Below, piece by piece: positions 1 to 9,809 of a DNA stretch of 64,000 bases (its first letter is position 1; each line of letters opens with the position of its first letter). A model generated the notes under the pieces. That model was not told the DNA's origin. It saw nothing but the letters and a program-made list of their open reading frames with translations, and did not search any database. Source of the DNA: Ophiura sarsii (taxonomy: Eukaryota > Echinodermata > Ophiuroidea > Amphilepidida > Ophiuridae); NCBI GenBank assembly GCA_035610835.1, contig CM069454.1, positions 59,502,580 through 59,566,579 of the forward strand. The letters run 5' to 3'. The position numbers and the translations under genes are program-made.

Positions 1-1010
1 ATTCTGCTAATATTGATCTCTGCAATGGCTCCCCTTTGTAATAATCAATTTTTAATGGCCAAACACAAAGCAACATGAAAAGTATACTGTATACATGGAA
101 TTCTGCGAGTTGACATGAAAATGCGAAATTATAATACAAAAATATAATTTTGCAATAGAGTTACATTATAATTAATGTTCATACCGTGAAATTAAAGTCT
201 TGCACATTTTCCAAAAACCATAAAATCATGAAAATATCTCTACGCGAAAATAACCACTTATACAAAAAAAAAATAACACCACATTCAGCAGCAATTGTAG
301 GAAGTGCTTTCCAGCTCACTACTGCTACTATCTATATCTCCAATAGCTCCCACTTAGCTTTTGGAACTTTTTTCAAGGGCCCAACATAGAGCGCTATGAG
401 ATACAGCACAGTGCAGCTCGATTTGATCTTTTCAATAGCTCCCTCTTTGCTTTTGCAACTTTTTTCAACGACCCAACATAGAGCACTTTTAGTATAAATC
501 ACACGGCAGCTATTCATTATAGGACCGTGGCACTAAACCTTTACCATACTGATTCAGAACAGTGCCGACTTACCAGAATTGTCATAATATCAAGTAAATT
601 CTATATCAACACAACATTATTTGTTAGTTATTAAAATATTTTTCTTGTATATCTAGTATAAACATTTCAGCAGAAGACGGTACGATTAAAATACTACGCG
701 AGGAATCCTATTTCCTCCGGGCTGAACTGACAGCCTCATATTTGACACTACGTCGTAACCATAGTTACCACGGGGTAATTTCCTGCGTAATAATTTTTTC
801 AATTTGAGAAAAAACATTACTTTCAAGTATGTTTTCAATCGGTAAGACATTTTTCTCATTTCCGTAGGCTTATGATTGAAGTTATGCCTCGGTAATTTCG
901 TATCATATTCTCATATTCCACATCAAAATGAATCAAAAAGAGACATTAATGATGCATTACATCATAGGGCCTAAAAAGAAAATGTTTTGTTGCCCGTCAC
1001 AATAGGGTAA
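1..1010. other. intergenic; short tandem duplication at about 340-510
   Basis: No gene is recognised. Two adjacent ~95-110 bp copies contain AATAGCTCCC, CTTTTTGG/CAACTTTTTTCAA and CCCAACATAGAGC blocks (about 342-400 and 433-495); a weaker hint occurs near position 25 (AATGGCTCCCC). The rest is AT-rich unique-looking sequence. Small open frames across the duplication have no protein features. Confidence 0.5.
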
Positions 1011-1248
1011 CACTTTCCACACGGCATGCGTCTGCAGACGACATTCCAAAATTTCACAAAATGATTCAAAAATGTCAAAATTGTTAAATTTCATAACCAT
1101 ATTTGGAATCACCGTGTGAAATGCATTGAAATAAGTACAAACATGTCTAATATTGATTCAGTAATCCTTTGAATAGACCTTAAAAGTTGGGGAAAGGTTT
1201 CTGAAAAATCTGTTTTGTATGGTTAAACCAATAGCTGTGTGGAAAATG
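1011..1248. mobile_element. TTAA-type MITE (CACTTTCCACGCGGC family), copy 1
   Basis: First of about 20 copies of a ~240 bp family in the window. Ends are CACTTTCCACACGGC on the left and the inverted equivalent AGCTGTGTGGAAAATG on the right, followed by TTAA. The interior contains TGCAGACGACATTCC, a run resembling TTTGGAATCACC, AAGTACAAACATG and TATTGRTTCAGTAATCCTTGA, shared by the other copies. Family termini flanked by TTAA fit a piggyBac-type mechanism (inference). No coding capacity. Confidence 0.8.
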
Positions 1249-1870
1249 TTAATGATTGTAAAATTCTGTGTAATCACTTAAAAAATTAACAAGTTCATAT
1301 CAAAAGTACATTCAAGTGACTTTTGAGATAGTAGTTAAAAAGGTTACATCAATCAATGAAAAAAAAGCAGCTCATCCCACATAATGTGACGCGATCAATC
1401 GGAATGAGTCGTATGTCGGGAATATTGGTTTTGAGTTATAGGTAAAAAGAAGTGACAAATTCATATGTTTTACTTTGTTTTCTCAGTTGGTAAACTGCTT
1501 GTAACTTTAAAACTAGAAGTTCGATTTTAGTGGGGTTTGGACTATACTGTAGCATTTTTCACCTGCCTTTGAATGATGGACAAATATCAAAATTTAAATC
1601 TGACGACATGCGACTCATTTCACTTGATCACGTCACATATTATGATAAAAATGTAGAACTGAGAACTCACTTTTGCTACTCACATACTATTGGTAACCAT
1701 TAGACAAATTTGTTCCACTTTGAGCCATATTTGATCATATTAGCGTCAATACTACGATATTTGTATACACTTTATGTGTATAATTACAATTTGCACCATC
1801 AAAAGTTCTTCTGTGAAAAATATGTGCTGGATTAAATCTTTACTTAAAAATTTCCACCATCCCTCCCAAT
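1249..1870. other. unannotated intergenic DNA
   Basis: AT-rich sequence with no coding signal, tandem structure or inverted termini that I could recognise. Confidence 0.4.
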
Positions 1871-2060
1871 GGGCTATTCCATTTGAAGTCCATACACCCC
1901 CAATGGAAGACAATACCTTAATCTTATCCACAGGGAGGGGGTATTGATTTCAAATGGAATCACCAATGCAGGTCACCCCATTTGAAATTCACACTCCCTG
2001 TGGGGAAGATTAAAGTAATATCTTCTACAGTGGGTGTATGGATCTCAAATGGAATAGCCC
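1871..2060. mobile_element. MITE with GGGCTATTCCATTTGA termini
   Basis: About 190 bp. The left end GGGCTATTCCATTTGAAGTC is inverted at the right end (CTCAAATGGAATAGCCC), and the subterminal CCATACACCC is mirrored by GGGTGTATGG. The middle contains a second inverted pair (CAAATGGAATCACC and CCCCATTTGAAATT), making the whole strongly self-complementary. No open frame. Confidence 0.75.
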
Positions 2061-2602
2061 AATTTCAAAAATATATTTATGGGTAAAGATAGGTGGCACT
2101 ATTGCTCTAAAAATTAGGGATTATAAAACCATAGAATCTGATTTGTGTGTAAGAAAAGTTCTTAAAGAATCTTATTATCTAAAAAAAAAAGGTCCGATTT
2201 AACTTAATTTTGGTGAAAATATGAGTTGAAAGAACTCGAAATAGTCCCCAGGAAGATAGACTGCGCACTATTGATAAGCTTGTCTGAATTGATTTATCAA
2301 TCATAAAAATGTCATTGATTTAGGAATTTCAAACCTTTATAAACATGTTTTCTCTACACATGTATAGGGGAACATGGTTGAGGTAATATCTCCAAGTTCA
2401 ATGACATTTTGGCTCAACAGAAATGTAATGGCCTGCAGATATCTGACTGAAAAGATGTTTTTCCATGATTTCTTGATATAGCTCTCTTGCAGAGCTGGGT
2501 CTATTATGTAACATACGGCCAGGCAGCCTCCCTTGGGCATTGCAAGAATGACTTCATGTTCTCTTTATGCGATATTCTTTATGCAACATTAGTCATGTGA
2601 TA
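2061..2602. other. unannotated intergenic DNA
   Basis: No recognisable gene or repeat. A 67-codon minus-strand open frame at 2337-2540 has no domain or coding-like composition. Confidence 0.35.
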
Positions 2603-2814
2603 CTGTACGAGTGGTACATTTTTGTGCGATTAATTTTTCGCGCTTTGCCGAATTTGAACTGTTTTTGCGTGTTTTTAAATTGGCGATTTGTAGCATCATC
2701 ACATAGACCTATACGCATAACATAAAATATAAAATATATTCATGTGTTATTATTTTCGCGGTAGCTGTGTCGAGCGCAAAAATAAATGTAACGCGGAAAT
2801 TTCCACTTTTACAG
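2603..2814. mobile_element. TA-type MITE (CTGTAAAAGTGG family), copy 1
   Basis: Flanked by TA on both sides. The left end CTGTACGAGTGGTACATTTT pairs with the right end AAATTTCCACTTTTACAG. The interior has TTCGCG blocks and the phrase GCGGTAGCTGTGTCGAGCGC. Related copies lie at 6170-6369 and 17634-17825. The TA target duplication suggests Tc1/mariner-type mobilisation. Confidence 0.75.
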
Positions 2815-2894
2815 TACTATATTATATTTTAACCCATGTGTTCATAAAATGAATATATTTCTCTCGTATATTATAGTAAGCAAGTGCACCAGTG

Positions 2895-3230
2895 CATAGA
2901 ATAACCCTACTCCCTAGGTGCGGCGTAACAATCTAAGTGTTTAAAGTTAAACACTTAGATTATTAAAAAGTGTTTAAATGCTAAACATTGAACTACCTAA
3001 ACACCAATCTTGTCTCTGTTTTCTAAACACTGTATTTACAGTGTAGCGGAGTTAGGGTTAAAAGTTTAAAACATTCAGGATTGTTCAAGTACCCTGCTTA
3101 AACAGAGTTTTTCTTTTTAAAACAGTTGTTTAAGCCAGGTACTTGAACAACTCCATCACTTGTTTAAAAGTTTTTTAAACAGTGTTTTTGAATAAAGATC
3201 ACTTAGCATTTAGGGCTTTAACACCCTGTC
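2895..3230. mobile_element. hairpin-rich element built of TTTAAAC/GTTTAA motifs
   Basis: Dense direct and inverted copies of short motifs: ACACTTAGATT and AATCTAAGTG, AGTGTTTAAA and TTTAAACACT, GTTCAAGTACC and GGTACTTGAAC (about 3088 and 3140). The layout resembles a non-autonomous DNA transposon with subterminal repeats. Exact ends are not resolved. A similar GTTTAA-rich element lies at about 21855-22285. Confidence 0.55.
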
Positions 3231-3242
3231 AGCCACAACTAA

Positions 3243-3620
3243 GGCCAAGTAACAAAAAATATGTGTTTCTCGTCCCCGCCCACACTGATTTTTGACACCG
3301 CTCCAATATTTTTGTTATTTGTTATTTTCAAAAATTCCTTCAAAATTCCCAAAAAAGTTTGAAAAAAAAAATCAAAAATCATAGGCCCCTACCTGTCTTT
3401 GTTGTGTATCCATCATTTTCAACTATATTACAATGAAAAAGATGCGGGAAACACTCGTTGGCATAGATAGTGATAGAAAATCTAAACAATTCTTGCAAAA
3501 AAATTGTAATTTGGCTTCTCAAAAATAACAAAAAATCCAAAAATAACAAATAGTAAGGGCCGCCCTCACTGATTTTTAAAAAAGTCCAGACGAGAAACAC
3601 CTTATTTTTGTTACTTGGCC
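3243..3620. mobile_element. Harbinger-like MITE (GGCC termini, TAA target), subgroup CTCGTCC
   Basis: The left end GGCCAAGTAACAAAAAAT is mirrored at the right by ATTTTTGTTACTTGGCC, and a 3-bp TAA duplication lies on both sides (3240-3242, 3621-3623). Subterminal GTTTCTCGTC is also inverted (GACGAGAAAC). 378 bp, AT-rich interior, no transposase. The same subgroup recurs at 34008-34394. GGCC-type ends with TWA duplications fit PIF/Harbinger families. Confidence 0.82.
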
Positions 3621-3623
3621 TAA

Positions 3624-4097
3624 TCACTTTTGGCCCAACACAAGGTGCAGACCTTTTTGTAACCAACAAAAAAGTGTTCGTAAGAGGCCCGCAATTCTGA
3701 CTTTCTTATTGGTTAAACGCATGATTCAGCTTTCTTTTGCATCCAATCAAAATACTTGTTATAGAGATCTCTGATTCTCAACTGATTTCTGATTGGTTAT
3801 AAAAAGTACTGTGTCATATGTTCAACCAATTGAAATGGTTGTTGAAGGGAAAGGTCAGCACATGATGTCATATCAAGTATTTACAGTTATCATCAAATTT
3901 CAGTCCAGATGACCTCTGACCTTTTTGTCCAAGAACAGACATTATGCATACATAATAAGTAGCACTATCTGTCCAGAAAAAAAATATAATTACAAATGGA
4001 ATATATCATTATTAAATTGACAGACGGATAAATAGGTAGAGTGAAATTGATCTGATTTTGACTTTTCCAGGAAATAAAATATCATAGGAATAAAGGG
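3624..4097. other. unannotated intergenic DNA with scattered ATTGGTT/CCAATCA motifs
   Basis: Between 3700 and 3840 there are several ATTGGTTA and CATCCAATCAA motifs in both orientations, similar to those at 11.72-12.23 kb and 32.9-33.1 kb. No coding signal. Confidence 0.4.
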
Positions 4098-4408
4098 AAA
4101 AAGTGTACTTTAGGTCCCAGATACTGGTATACTAGTATCGTTCAATACTGGAACATAAAATTTGCCAGTATCGCTTGATACTGGTACCATTTTCTTGTTC
4201 CAGTATCGGGCGATACTTGAACACCAAATTGTGTTACAGTATAGAGTGATACTGGAACATTTGCGACGCTAGTACACATGCTACCAGTGTGATTTGTACC
4301 AGTATCAAACGATACTGGAACACTGACTTATTACTAGCTAGTATCGAACGATACTGGAAGACGATAATAGTACAGTCCAGAATCTGGAACCTAAAGTGCA
4401 CTTTTTTC
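4098..4408. mobile_element. element with a cluster of CAGTATCG/CGATACTG palindromes
   Basis: Terminal inverted repeats: AAAAGTGTACTTTAGGTCCC on the left, and CTAAAGTGCACTTTTTT at the right. Between them lie about a dozen copies of CCAGTATCG and its complement CGATACTGG, arranged as successive small hairpins (for example near 4130, 4172, 4195, 4250, 4300 and 4340). No open frame. The small, short-motif-rich structure is unlike the other MITEs in the window. Confidence 0.75.
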
Positions 4409-4905
4409 AAATAAAGCTAATGATAGAAATAATATTATATGGTATATTGATTTAAAATACAATACCTTATTCTACAACGTATTATCTCGTATGGAAATAG
4501 GAATTCAATGTATTTTATTACATTTTTAACCCAAGTACATAATTAATTACCTTCATACATATTTGGTCAAAATAATAATTTCAAAGTTATATCAATGAAG
4601 CATAGATAGATCTACTACAGATTAAGTCACAAAAAAACCTATACATTAAAATCAGCAATTTTCCTGGCAAATGAGTCTAATTTAATATGATAGCAGAGAA
4701 AGATTCAAGCTTATTGAAGAATATAATTTAGACGGTGTAAATTGGATGCTGGGAACAAAAGTTAGAAACTTGTAAATATTTTGTCCTAAATTACAGTTGG
4801 GTCACTTTGAGAGAATGACACCAATGAATTGTAACTTTTAAGTGGAAAAATTCACACTAATCTAGAAAAACCCAGGTCTTACACAAGCAATTTCGTTTTT
4901 CTTAA
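4409..4905. other. unannotated AT-rich intergenic DNA
   Basis: No gene, tandem repeat or inverted termini recognised. Confidence 0.35.
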
Positions 4906-5300
4906 CACTTTCCATGCGACAGCGGACGACAGTTCCAACATTTCACAAAATGTTTCAAAAATGTCAAAATTATTAAATCTCATCACCATATTTGGAATCA
5001 CCATGAGGAATACATTAAAATAAGTACAAACATCAGTTCTAGGTCATGACAGGAGCGTCCGTATTCGTACACGCGGCCAGGGATAAAGCTTGTACAAGCC
5101 TGTACAAGCTGAACTAATCCTGTCACCACCACGCACAAGGACCATCTGATCCTGCGTGCCGTGGACACGAGAAGAAGAAGAGTACAAACATGCCTAGTAT
5201 TCATTCAGTAATATATGAGATAAGACTTTGAAAGTTTGGAAAGGTTTCTGAAAAATGTGTTATGTATAAAATGGTAAAACTTATAACTGTGTAGAAAGTG
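4906..5300. mobile_element. TTAA-type MITE, copy 2, carrying a nested retroposon
   Basis: Ends CACTTTCCATGCGAC and TGTGTAGAAAGTG, preceded by TTAA and followed by CTAA. The element is split by a 147-bp insertion at 5034-5180; without it the MITE would have about the family's normal length. Confidence 0.8.
5034..5180 (+). mobile_element. short retroposon (SINE-like) with 11-bp target duplication
   Basis: AGTACAAACAT occurs immediately before (5023-5033) and after (5181-5191) the insert, and it is a single-copy phrase in the other members of the host MITE family, so it is a genuine target-site duplication. The insert ends in GAAGAAGAAG, a simple-repeat tail typical of LINE-mobilised sequences, and is GC-richer than its surroundings. 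It contains the paired GCTTGTACAAGC/CTGTACAAGC motifs. No clear Pol III boxes were found, so it could also be a truncated LINE 3' end. Confidence 0.65.
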
Positions 5301-5417
5301 CTAAGGTTGCTCTAAGACTTTCATCTTTTCTCACTCTATTTTTTTTCAATGTTGAGAACAGTTGAGGATATTGATTTCTTAATTCATTAATGATTCTTTC
5401 ACCTCTAACCTAACCGT

Positions 5418-5670
5418 TTGTTTCACAAGAACTGGAGATATGTTCCAGTTTATTCCAAATCTGGAGTTACGTTCCAGTTTATTTCAGATCTGGAGTTATG
5501 TTCCAGTTTATTCCAAATCTGGAGTTGTGTTCCAGTTTATTCCAAATCTGGAGTTATGTTCCAGTTTAATCCAAATCTGGAGTTATGTCCCAGTTTAATC
5601 CAAATCTGGAGTTCTGTTCCAGTTTATCTCAAATCTAGAGTTATGTTCCAGTTATTCCAAATAATTGTTT
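5418..5670. repeat. 29-bp minisatellite
   Basis: About 8 units of GTTCCAGTTTATTCCAAATC followed by TGGAGTTAT/C. The 29-bp period means the three reading frames rotate through the array; the open frame across it is a repeat artefact. Confidence 0.85.
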
Positions 5671-5741
5671 GAAAATTAGCTCTAAAATGGCCGTCTAATT
5701 TTGAACTGTGATCCAATAATTATGGATAGAAACAATCAATT

Positions 5742-6051
5742 TTGTGCAGCATATCAAAAGGGGGGACTTTGCAGGTGAAGTCAATTTTGAGTTTATTATG
5801 TGTACTCTCAGAACATTTTCTAAGCTTTAAAATGACACCTAATATATCAAAATTGATCGAGGCATTCACATTTTATGAGTGAAAATGACTCCTAAATTCT
5901 TATTATTTTTTAAAATGTTTGTATATCTTGAAAAACACACAGCCACAAAGTACTCCTAAATTCCTATTATTTTGTTTATTTGTGTATGTCTGTTTTCATC
6001 TATATCTTGAAAAACCCACAGCCACAAACTCCCCCTTTGATGTGCTGCATC
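5742..6051. mobile_element. MITE with GTGCAGCATATCAAAAGGGGG termini
   Basis: The left end GTGCAGCATATCAAAAGGGG is inverted at the right (CCCCCTTTGATGTGCTGCA). It contains an internal direct duplication of ATATCTTGAAAAACMCACAG followed by CCACAAA (about 5925 and 6002). Roughly 310 bp, no coding capacity. Confidence 0.65.
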
Positions 6052-6169
6052 ACATATGGTAGATAGTTTATACATCCAAGTTATTATTATAAAACTAGAA
6101 GCATTATAACCCTGATGTATTTTTAAAATCATTTTATGAGAGTGTATATATTTTTTGACTCAGTCTGTA

Positions 6170-6369
6170 CTGTAAAACACTATAATTTCGCAGCTACTTT
6201 ATTTCACTAATTTAGAATTACTGCTATTTTAGCGGGCATTTAATTTCGCGAATCTGGAAATGTTACTGTTACTTTCAATGCAAAATTGTCAGGTTCGCGT
6301 GTATTTAATTTCACGAATCCATAAGAAATTCGCAAAATTAAATCTATCGCAAAATTTATTGTTTTACAG
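6170..6369. mobile_element. TA-type MITE, copy 2, in the 3' flank of the EGF gene
   Basis: The left end CTGTAAAACACTATAATTTC follows a TA; the right end AATTTATTGTTTTACAG is its inverted partner. The interior repeats TTCGCG-like blocks as in the copies at 2603 and 17634. It lies 64 bp downstream of the stop codon and contains the first AATAAA on the gene's strand. Confidence 0.7.
6355..6360 (-). promoter_or_regulatory. candidate polyadenylation signal of the EGF gene
   Basis: AATAAA on the minus strand, about 75 bp after the stop codon and the first such hexamer downstream. It lies inside the terminal inverted repeat of the TA-flanked MITE at 6170-6369. If used, a transposon end supplies the gene's 3' processing signal. 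No transcript evidence is available here. Confidence 0.45.
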
Positions 6370-6433
6370 CATATGCCTGGAAAAGACAAAATCAGGATAT
6401 ATTCAACACAACACATCACATCTTCAAGTGTTT

Positions 6434-6572
6434 CTAGACTTTCTTTGGTTTAAGGGATGAAATGAGGGGCTCATCTGGATTTGTTCTGTAGTCGAATGAC
6501 GTCGCTTCATAAATAGCTTGCACTGTGGGTCTTGTTCTGCTAACGCTACTCACGTCGTATGTGTAACCCGTA
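6434..6572 (-). CDS. EGF-repeat membrane protein, terminal coding exon (cytoplasmic tail and stop)
   Basis: Acceptor TCTTACTTGCAG|TACGGG; the exon completes the split codon AG|T and stays open for 45 more codons to TAG at 6436-6434. This gives the C-terminal half of the cytoplasmic tail (residues 277-322). The tail contains tyrosines in TGYTYDV, AIYEATSFDY and YRTNP, an acidic/hydrophobic DEPLI patch that loosely resembles sorting signals, and ends SLKPKKV. No catalytic domain is visible. The exon was missed as an open frame because it is short and lacks a start codon; the exact phase match to exon 4 (196 + 139 nt keep the frame) is the main support. Signalling or trafficking roles of the tyrosines are speculative. 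Confidence 0.85.
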
Positions 6573-6637
6573 CTGCAAGTAAGACAAAAAATAAGTTAAC
6601 AATTATTAGATATTTTGGTAGACGAAATGCTCGATGC

Positions 6638-7262
6638 GGGGGAGAAGAGAGGAGGACGGAGGAGAGAGGGAGGAGGACGGAGGGGATGGGGAGGAGGACG
6701 GAGGTGGATGGGGAGGAGGATGGAGGGGGAGGAGGATGGAGGGGAGGAGGATGGAGGGAAGGAAGAGGAGGAAGGAGGATGGAGGAGAGAGGGAGGAGGA
6801 CGGAGGGGATAAAGACTCATTTGTTCAATGAAGCGTACAAAACAGTATATGTATAATACCCATGCTATTTATCATTTTTGTGCTGTTAATTACTTATATT
6901 ACATGTTTACAAAAGCGCCATGAGCGTCATCTCTGACGGATACCGGCGCTATACAAATTACCATTATTATTATTATTATTATTATGGGGAGGAGGACGGA
7001 GGTGGATGGGGAGGAGGATGGAGGGGGAGGAGGATGGAGGGGAGGAGGATGGAGGGAAGGAAGAGGATGGAGGGGAGGAGGATGGAGGGAAGGAAGAGGA
7101 GGAAGGAGGATGGAAGAGGAGGAAGGAGGATGGAGGGAAGGAAGAGGAGGAAGGAGGATGGAGGGGAGGGAGAGGAGGATGGAGGGGAGGGAGAGGGGGA
7201 AGGAGGATGGAGGGGGAGGATGATGCAGGGGTGGGGGACGGAGGGGAGGAGGAGGGAGAGGG
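6638..7262. repeat. two purine-strand GGA arrays in the last intron
   Basis: Imperfect (GGAGGAGGATGGAGGG)n arrays at about 6640-6815 and 6978-7262 are separated by about 165 bp of ordinary sequence and an (ATT)n run. About 85 bp of the first array (from about 6684) is repeated almost exactly at the start of the second. The + strand is almost pure purine, so G-quadruplex or triplex formation is plausible. Open frames on both strands here are repeat artefacts. The arrays sit in the intron between exons 4 and 5. Confidence 0.9.
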
Positions 7263-7397
7263 TAATGGGTTTATTTTCTTAAATCTCGCTATCTTTAAAC
7301 AATTGCCCAAAACTTTTTTCAACAACATATTAACTATGAAGACAAATCCAATAATTCCAGTATGTTTCCAATAAAGAGGGGAGGGGTAGGCACATAA

Positions 7398-7810
7398 GGC
7401 CAGAAAAATAAAATACTGTATCTCAGCACCTTTTAGCTAAAAAGCTATGTGCTGTGCTTTTCTTTTCTTTTTTACAAAAATGAGCTATTTCATAAAAAAT
7501 GTTTGCATAAGAATTTAAGCTATGTCCTATAATTATGTGACTTTTTCAAATACCTGTATGAACTTAACGTACGTGGCCTTTCCACGTACTGCATATGTAC
7601 CTACAAATGGCTGTGTAAAATACTAGCATTTTGGGTTTTGAGTTGTGCGATACTTCGCTGATTCCAAATTTCACATTTATAATAAAAGTTGCCAAAGTAT
7701 CGCAGAAGCAATAGGTAAAAATCGCTGCCGCGCCTAGTGCTACGCGCTAAATCTCGTTTTAAAAGCAATGAGCGCGGGCCGCTGAGACAGATTTTTAATT
7801 TATTTTGGCC
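7398..7810. mobile_element. Harbinger-like MITE, subgroup CTGAGAC, next to an exon donor
   Basis: GGCCAGAAAAATAAAATA at the left, AATTTATTTTGGCC at the right, TAA on both sides (7395-7397, 7811-7813). The inner part carries AGCTATGTGCTGTGC and GGGCCGCTGAGACAGA, shared with the copies at 27461, 31160, 38689 and 40758. Insertion lies 42 bp from the donor of exon 4. Confidence 0.8.
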
Positions 7811-7852
7811 TAACTGAATAACCTATCATGACTATTCTTATCCCATTCTTAC

Positions 7853-8048
7853 CTTTTCATTTCACCTAATGGATCGAGATGCCCCACTTTATTGGGCTCC
7901 GATCGACTGTGTAACGTGCATATGCATATCACCATGAGACAGACGGCAAACAAGAGCGCCCCCGCAAGACAGCCTATAATAACGTAGAATCGCCAGTTGT
8001 CCGATTCCGGATCTGCTTCGTTCGGTTGAAACGAAACAAACTGTATAG
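7853..8048 (-). CDS. EGF-repeat membrane protein, fourth visible exon: linker, membrane helix, start of tail
   Basis: Acceptor CCATTTCAG|CTATACAG, donor AAAAG|GTAAGAAT; 196 nt, phase 1 in, phase 2 out, residues 212-277. After a short hydrophilic linker ending PESDNW comes a hydrophobic stretch, roughly residues 232-257 (FYVIIGCLAGALLFAVCLMV, then ICICTL). This is long enough for one membrane helix and includes juxtamembrane cysteines at 253 and 255 that could be palmitoylated (inference). Charged residues follow (HSRSEPNKVGHLDPLGEMK), consistent with a cytoplasmic side and a type I topology, with the EGF modules outside. The 413-bp MITE at 7398-7810 ends only 42 bp from this donor. Confidence 0.92.
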
Positions 8049-8384
8049 CTGAAATGGTAGAGAATATAAAAAACAAATTAGTTATGAAATAACAATGAAT
8101 ATTCATATTGCTCCATTCCTCGCCTTTCATAATTGGGGCACTTCAATAATAATTTAGCACTTTAACATCAAGTAGCTTCATGGTAAAAAGATTACATTAT
8201 TATGACAGTTATTGAATAATAAATGTATAGTGAAGTGAAATTACTTATTATTTAACACAGATGGGGAAAACCACAATTGAAAAAGACACAAAAAAAGAGA
8301 AATATATCCGCTACTACAATATTAGGCATCGTGACCAGTCGTATTATGTAGGAACCATTAGTATTCCCCAAATATGATGAGGGA

Positions 8385-8830
8385 ATGGACCCACGTCACA
8401 TGAGGTTGAGCTCGCGTAAAGTACGCCTGCTCAACCTCACCCCAAAACGTTGTGCGCACTACGTCATCTCGACCTCAAGGCTCTGATTGGTTGGTGTTCA
8501 CAAGTGAGAACTGAAAAACTCATGAGCTTTTCCATGCACCATCACGCCCCACTGCGTCGGTGGTTATGGCGCAGCGGGAGCACTGCGTTGGTGTATACGG
8601 CGCAGCGTGACGATCGTTAAAAAGGCGTCAGTTTAAATTTGACCAATCAGGTACTTTGGTGTTGTTGGTTGGCAGTATTTTGTGAGTTCAAGCATGCGTG
8701 CGCAACCTGATCGAAGTGCGCCCACGTATCGAACTGTGGCCAGGAAATTATGTGCCGTAGGTCCATTACCCACGGAAAAAAATAACGACTGTATATGTGT
8801 GCAACTCCTCTCCATTTACACTACGAGCAT
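8385..8830. other. GC-richer segment with inverted GAGGTTGAGC motifs
   Basis: Contains GAGGTTGAGCTCGCG and GCCTGCTCAACCTC (8402-8440) and two similar phrases, ACTGCGTCGGTGGTTATGG and CACTGCGTTGGTGTATACGG (8551, 8580). A related CACTGCGTCGTGGTTTCACG phrase occurs at 27316. Probably a repeat family; ends unresolved. It lies inside the 4.2 kb intron. Confidence 0.45.
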
Positions 8831-8942
8831 GATATGCGCTCACGATGCCTTTTAGGGTTGGATTCAGGGTGGGTTGTGTAAGTGTTACGGGTGTATGTAT
8901 GTGTTATGACTTTTAGGGGTGTCAAAATGGCTTTGTGCTTAA

Positions 8943-9784
8943 GGTAGCTATATCGGCTATTACACCACTGCAGAAAAACAACTATTGTGCCAAATTAATT
9001 AAATCTATACTTTTTATTTTGAAACCACATTAAAGACAAGTCTTTGCTCTACCCATTTGAGAACTTTCGGATTAATTCGGATATTCCTTATGGTTTTCTT
9101 TATTTTTTGAAAATTCCCTAAATTTTTGGACATTTGAATATTTTCAGCCAAGTAGGAAACTGCTTTGGGTCTGTCACTTTGGGGGATAGTAAATAAACAT
9201 ATTACCTAAATTCTCTCGCCAGTTTTTGTGAATAAAGTGTTTACTTTTTTGAGAAAATTTATTTTTAGGGGTTTTTTAAAGGGAAAAGTTCAAATTGACA
9301 CAAAAATAACTAGAAATACTTTAATGGAAAAAGCTGGCGGGAGAATCTTCTAAATTGAATTACCTTTCATAATTCACAAAGTTTGACTATTCAGTGTTTT
9401 TAGAAAAAATGACAATTTTTTGTTGTTAAGTACTAACATTCCCACTCCATTCAATCCATGTTATGATTTTAAATGTGGAAATAATTACATTAAATATTAT
9501 GCATTGGAATTTTGGCAAAAACATAATATGAAAAACAAGTTCATCCTAAGGATACAAAGGTTTAAAAAATCATTTATAAATAGTGTGTTTTGAGAAAAGA
9601 AGCCATTTGGGGGAATTTGGCAACGTGCCAAAAACCTAATATACAGACTACAGTAAGCCTATGGGGTTTTTTGAAGACAAAAATGTGCGCTCAAAATCGG
9701 CATGTGAGTTTATCGTGTCGATATATACATCCTGTGTAATTTTGAAACAAATCTGAGCATGACGCCGTAGCCTATATAGCTACC
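8943..9784. mobile_element. 842-bp non-autonomous element with GGTAGCTATAT termini
   Basis: The left end GGTAGCTATATCGGCTAT is mirrored at the right by TAGCCTATATAGCTACC, and TTAA flanks both ends (8939-8942, 9785-9788). The interior is AT-rich with repeated TTCTCTCGCCAG/CTGGCGGGAGAAT phrases in opposite orientation (about 9212 and 9334). No transposase frame. Confidence 0.7.
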
Positions 9785-9809
9785 TTAACACTATTACGGG
9801 TCCATATCA

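Noticed and set aside
6518..7374. Gly/Glu/Arg-rich and Ser/Pro-rich frames on both strands
   Set aside because: Translations of GGA arrays located inside an intron; overlapping frames on both strands are equally open.
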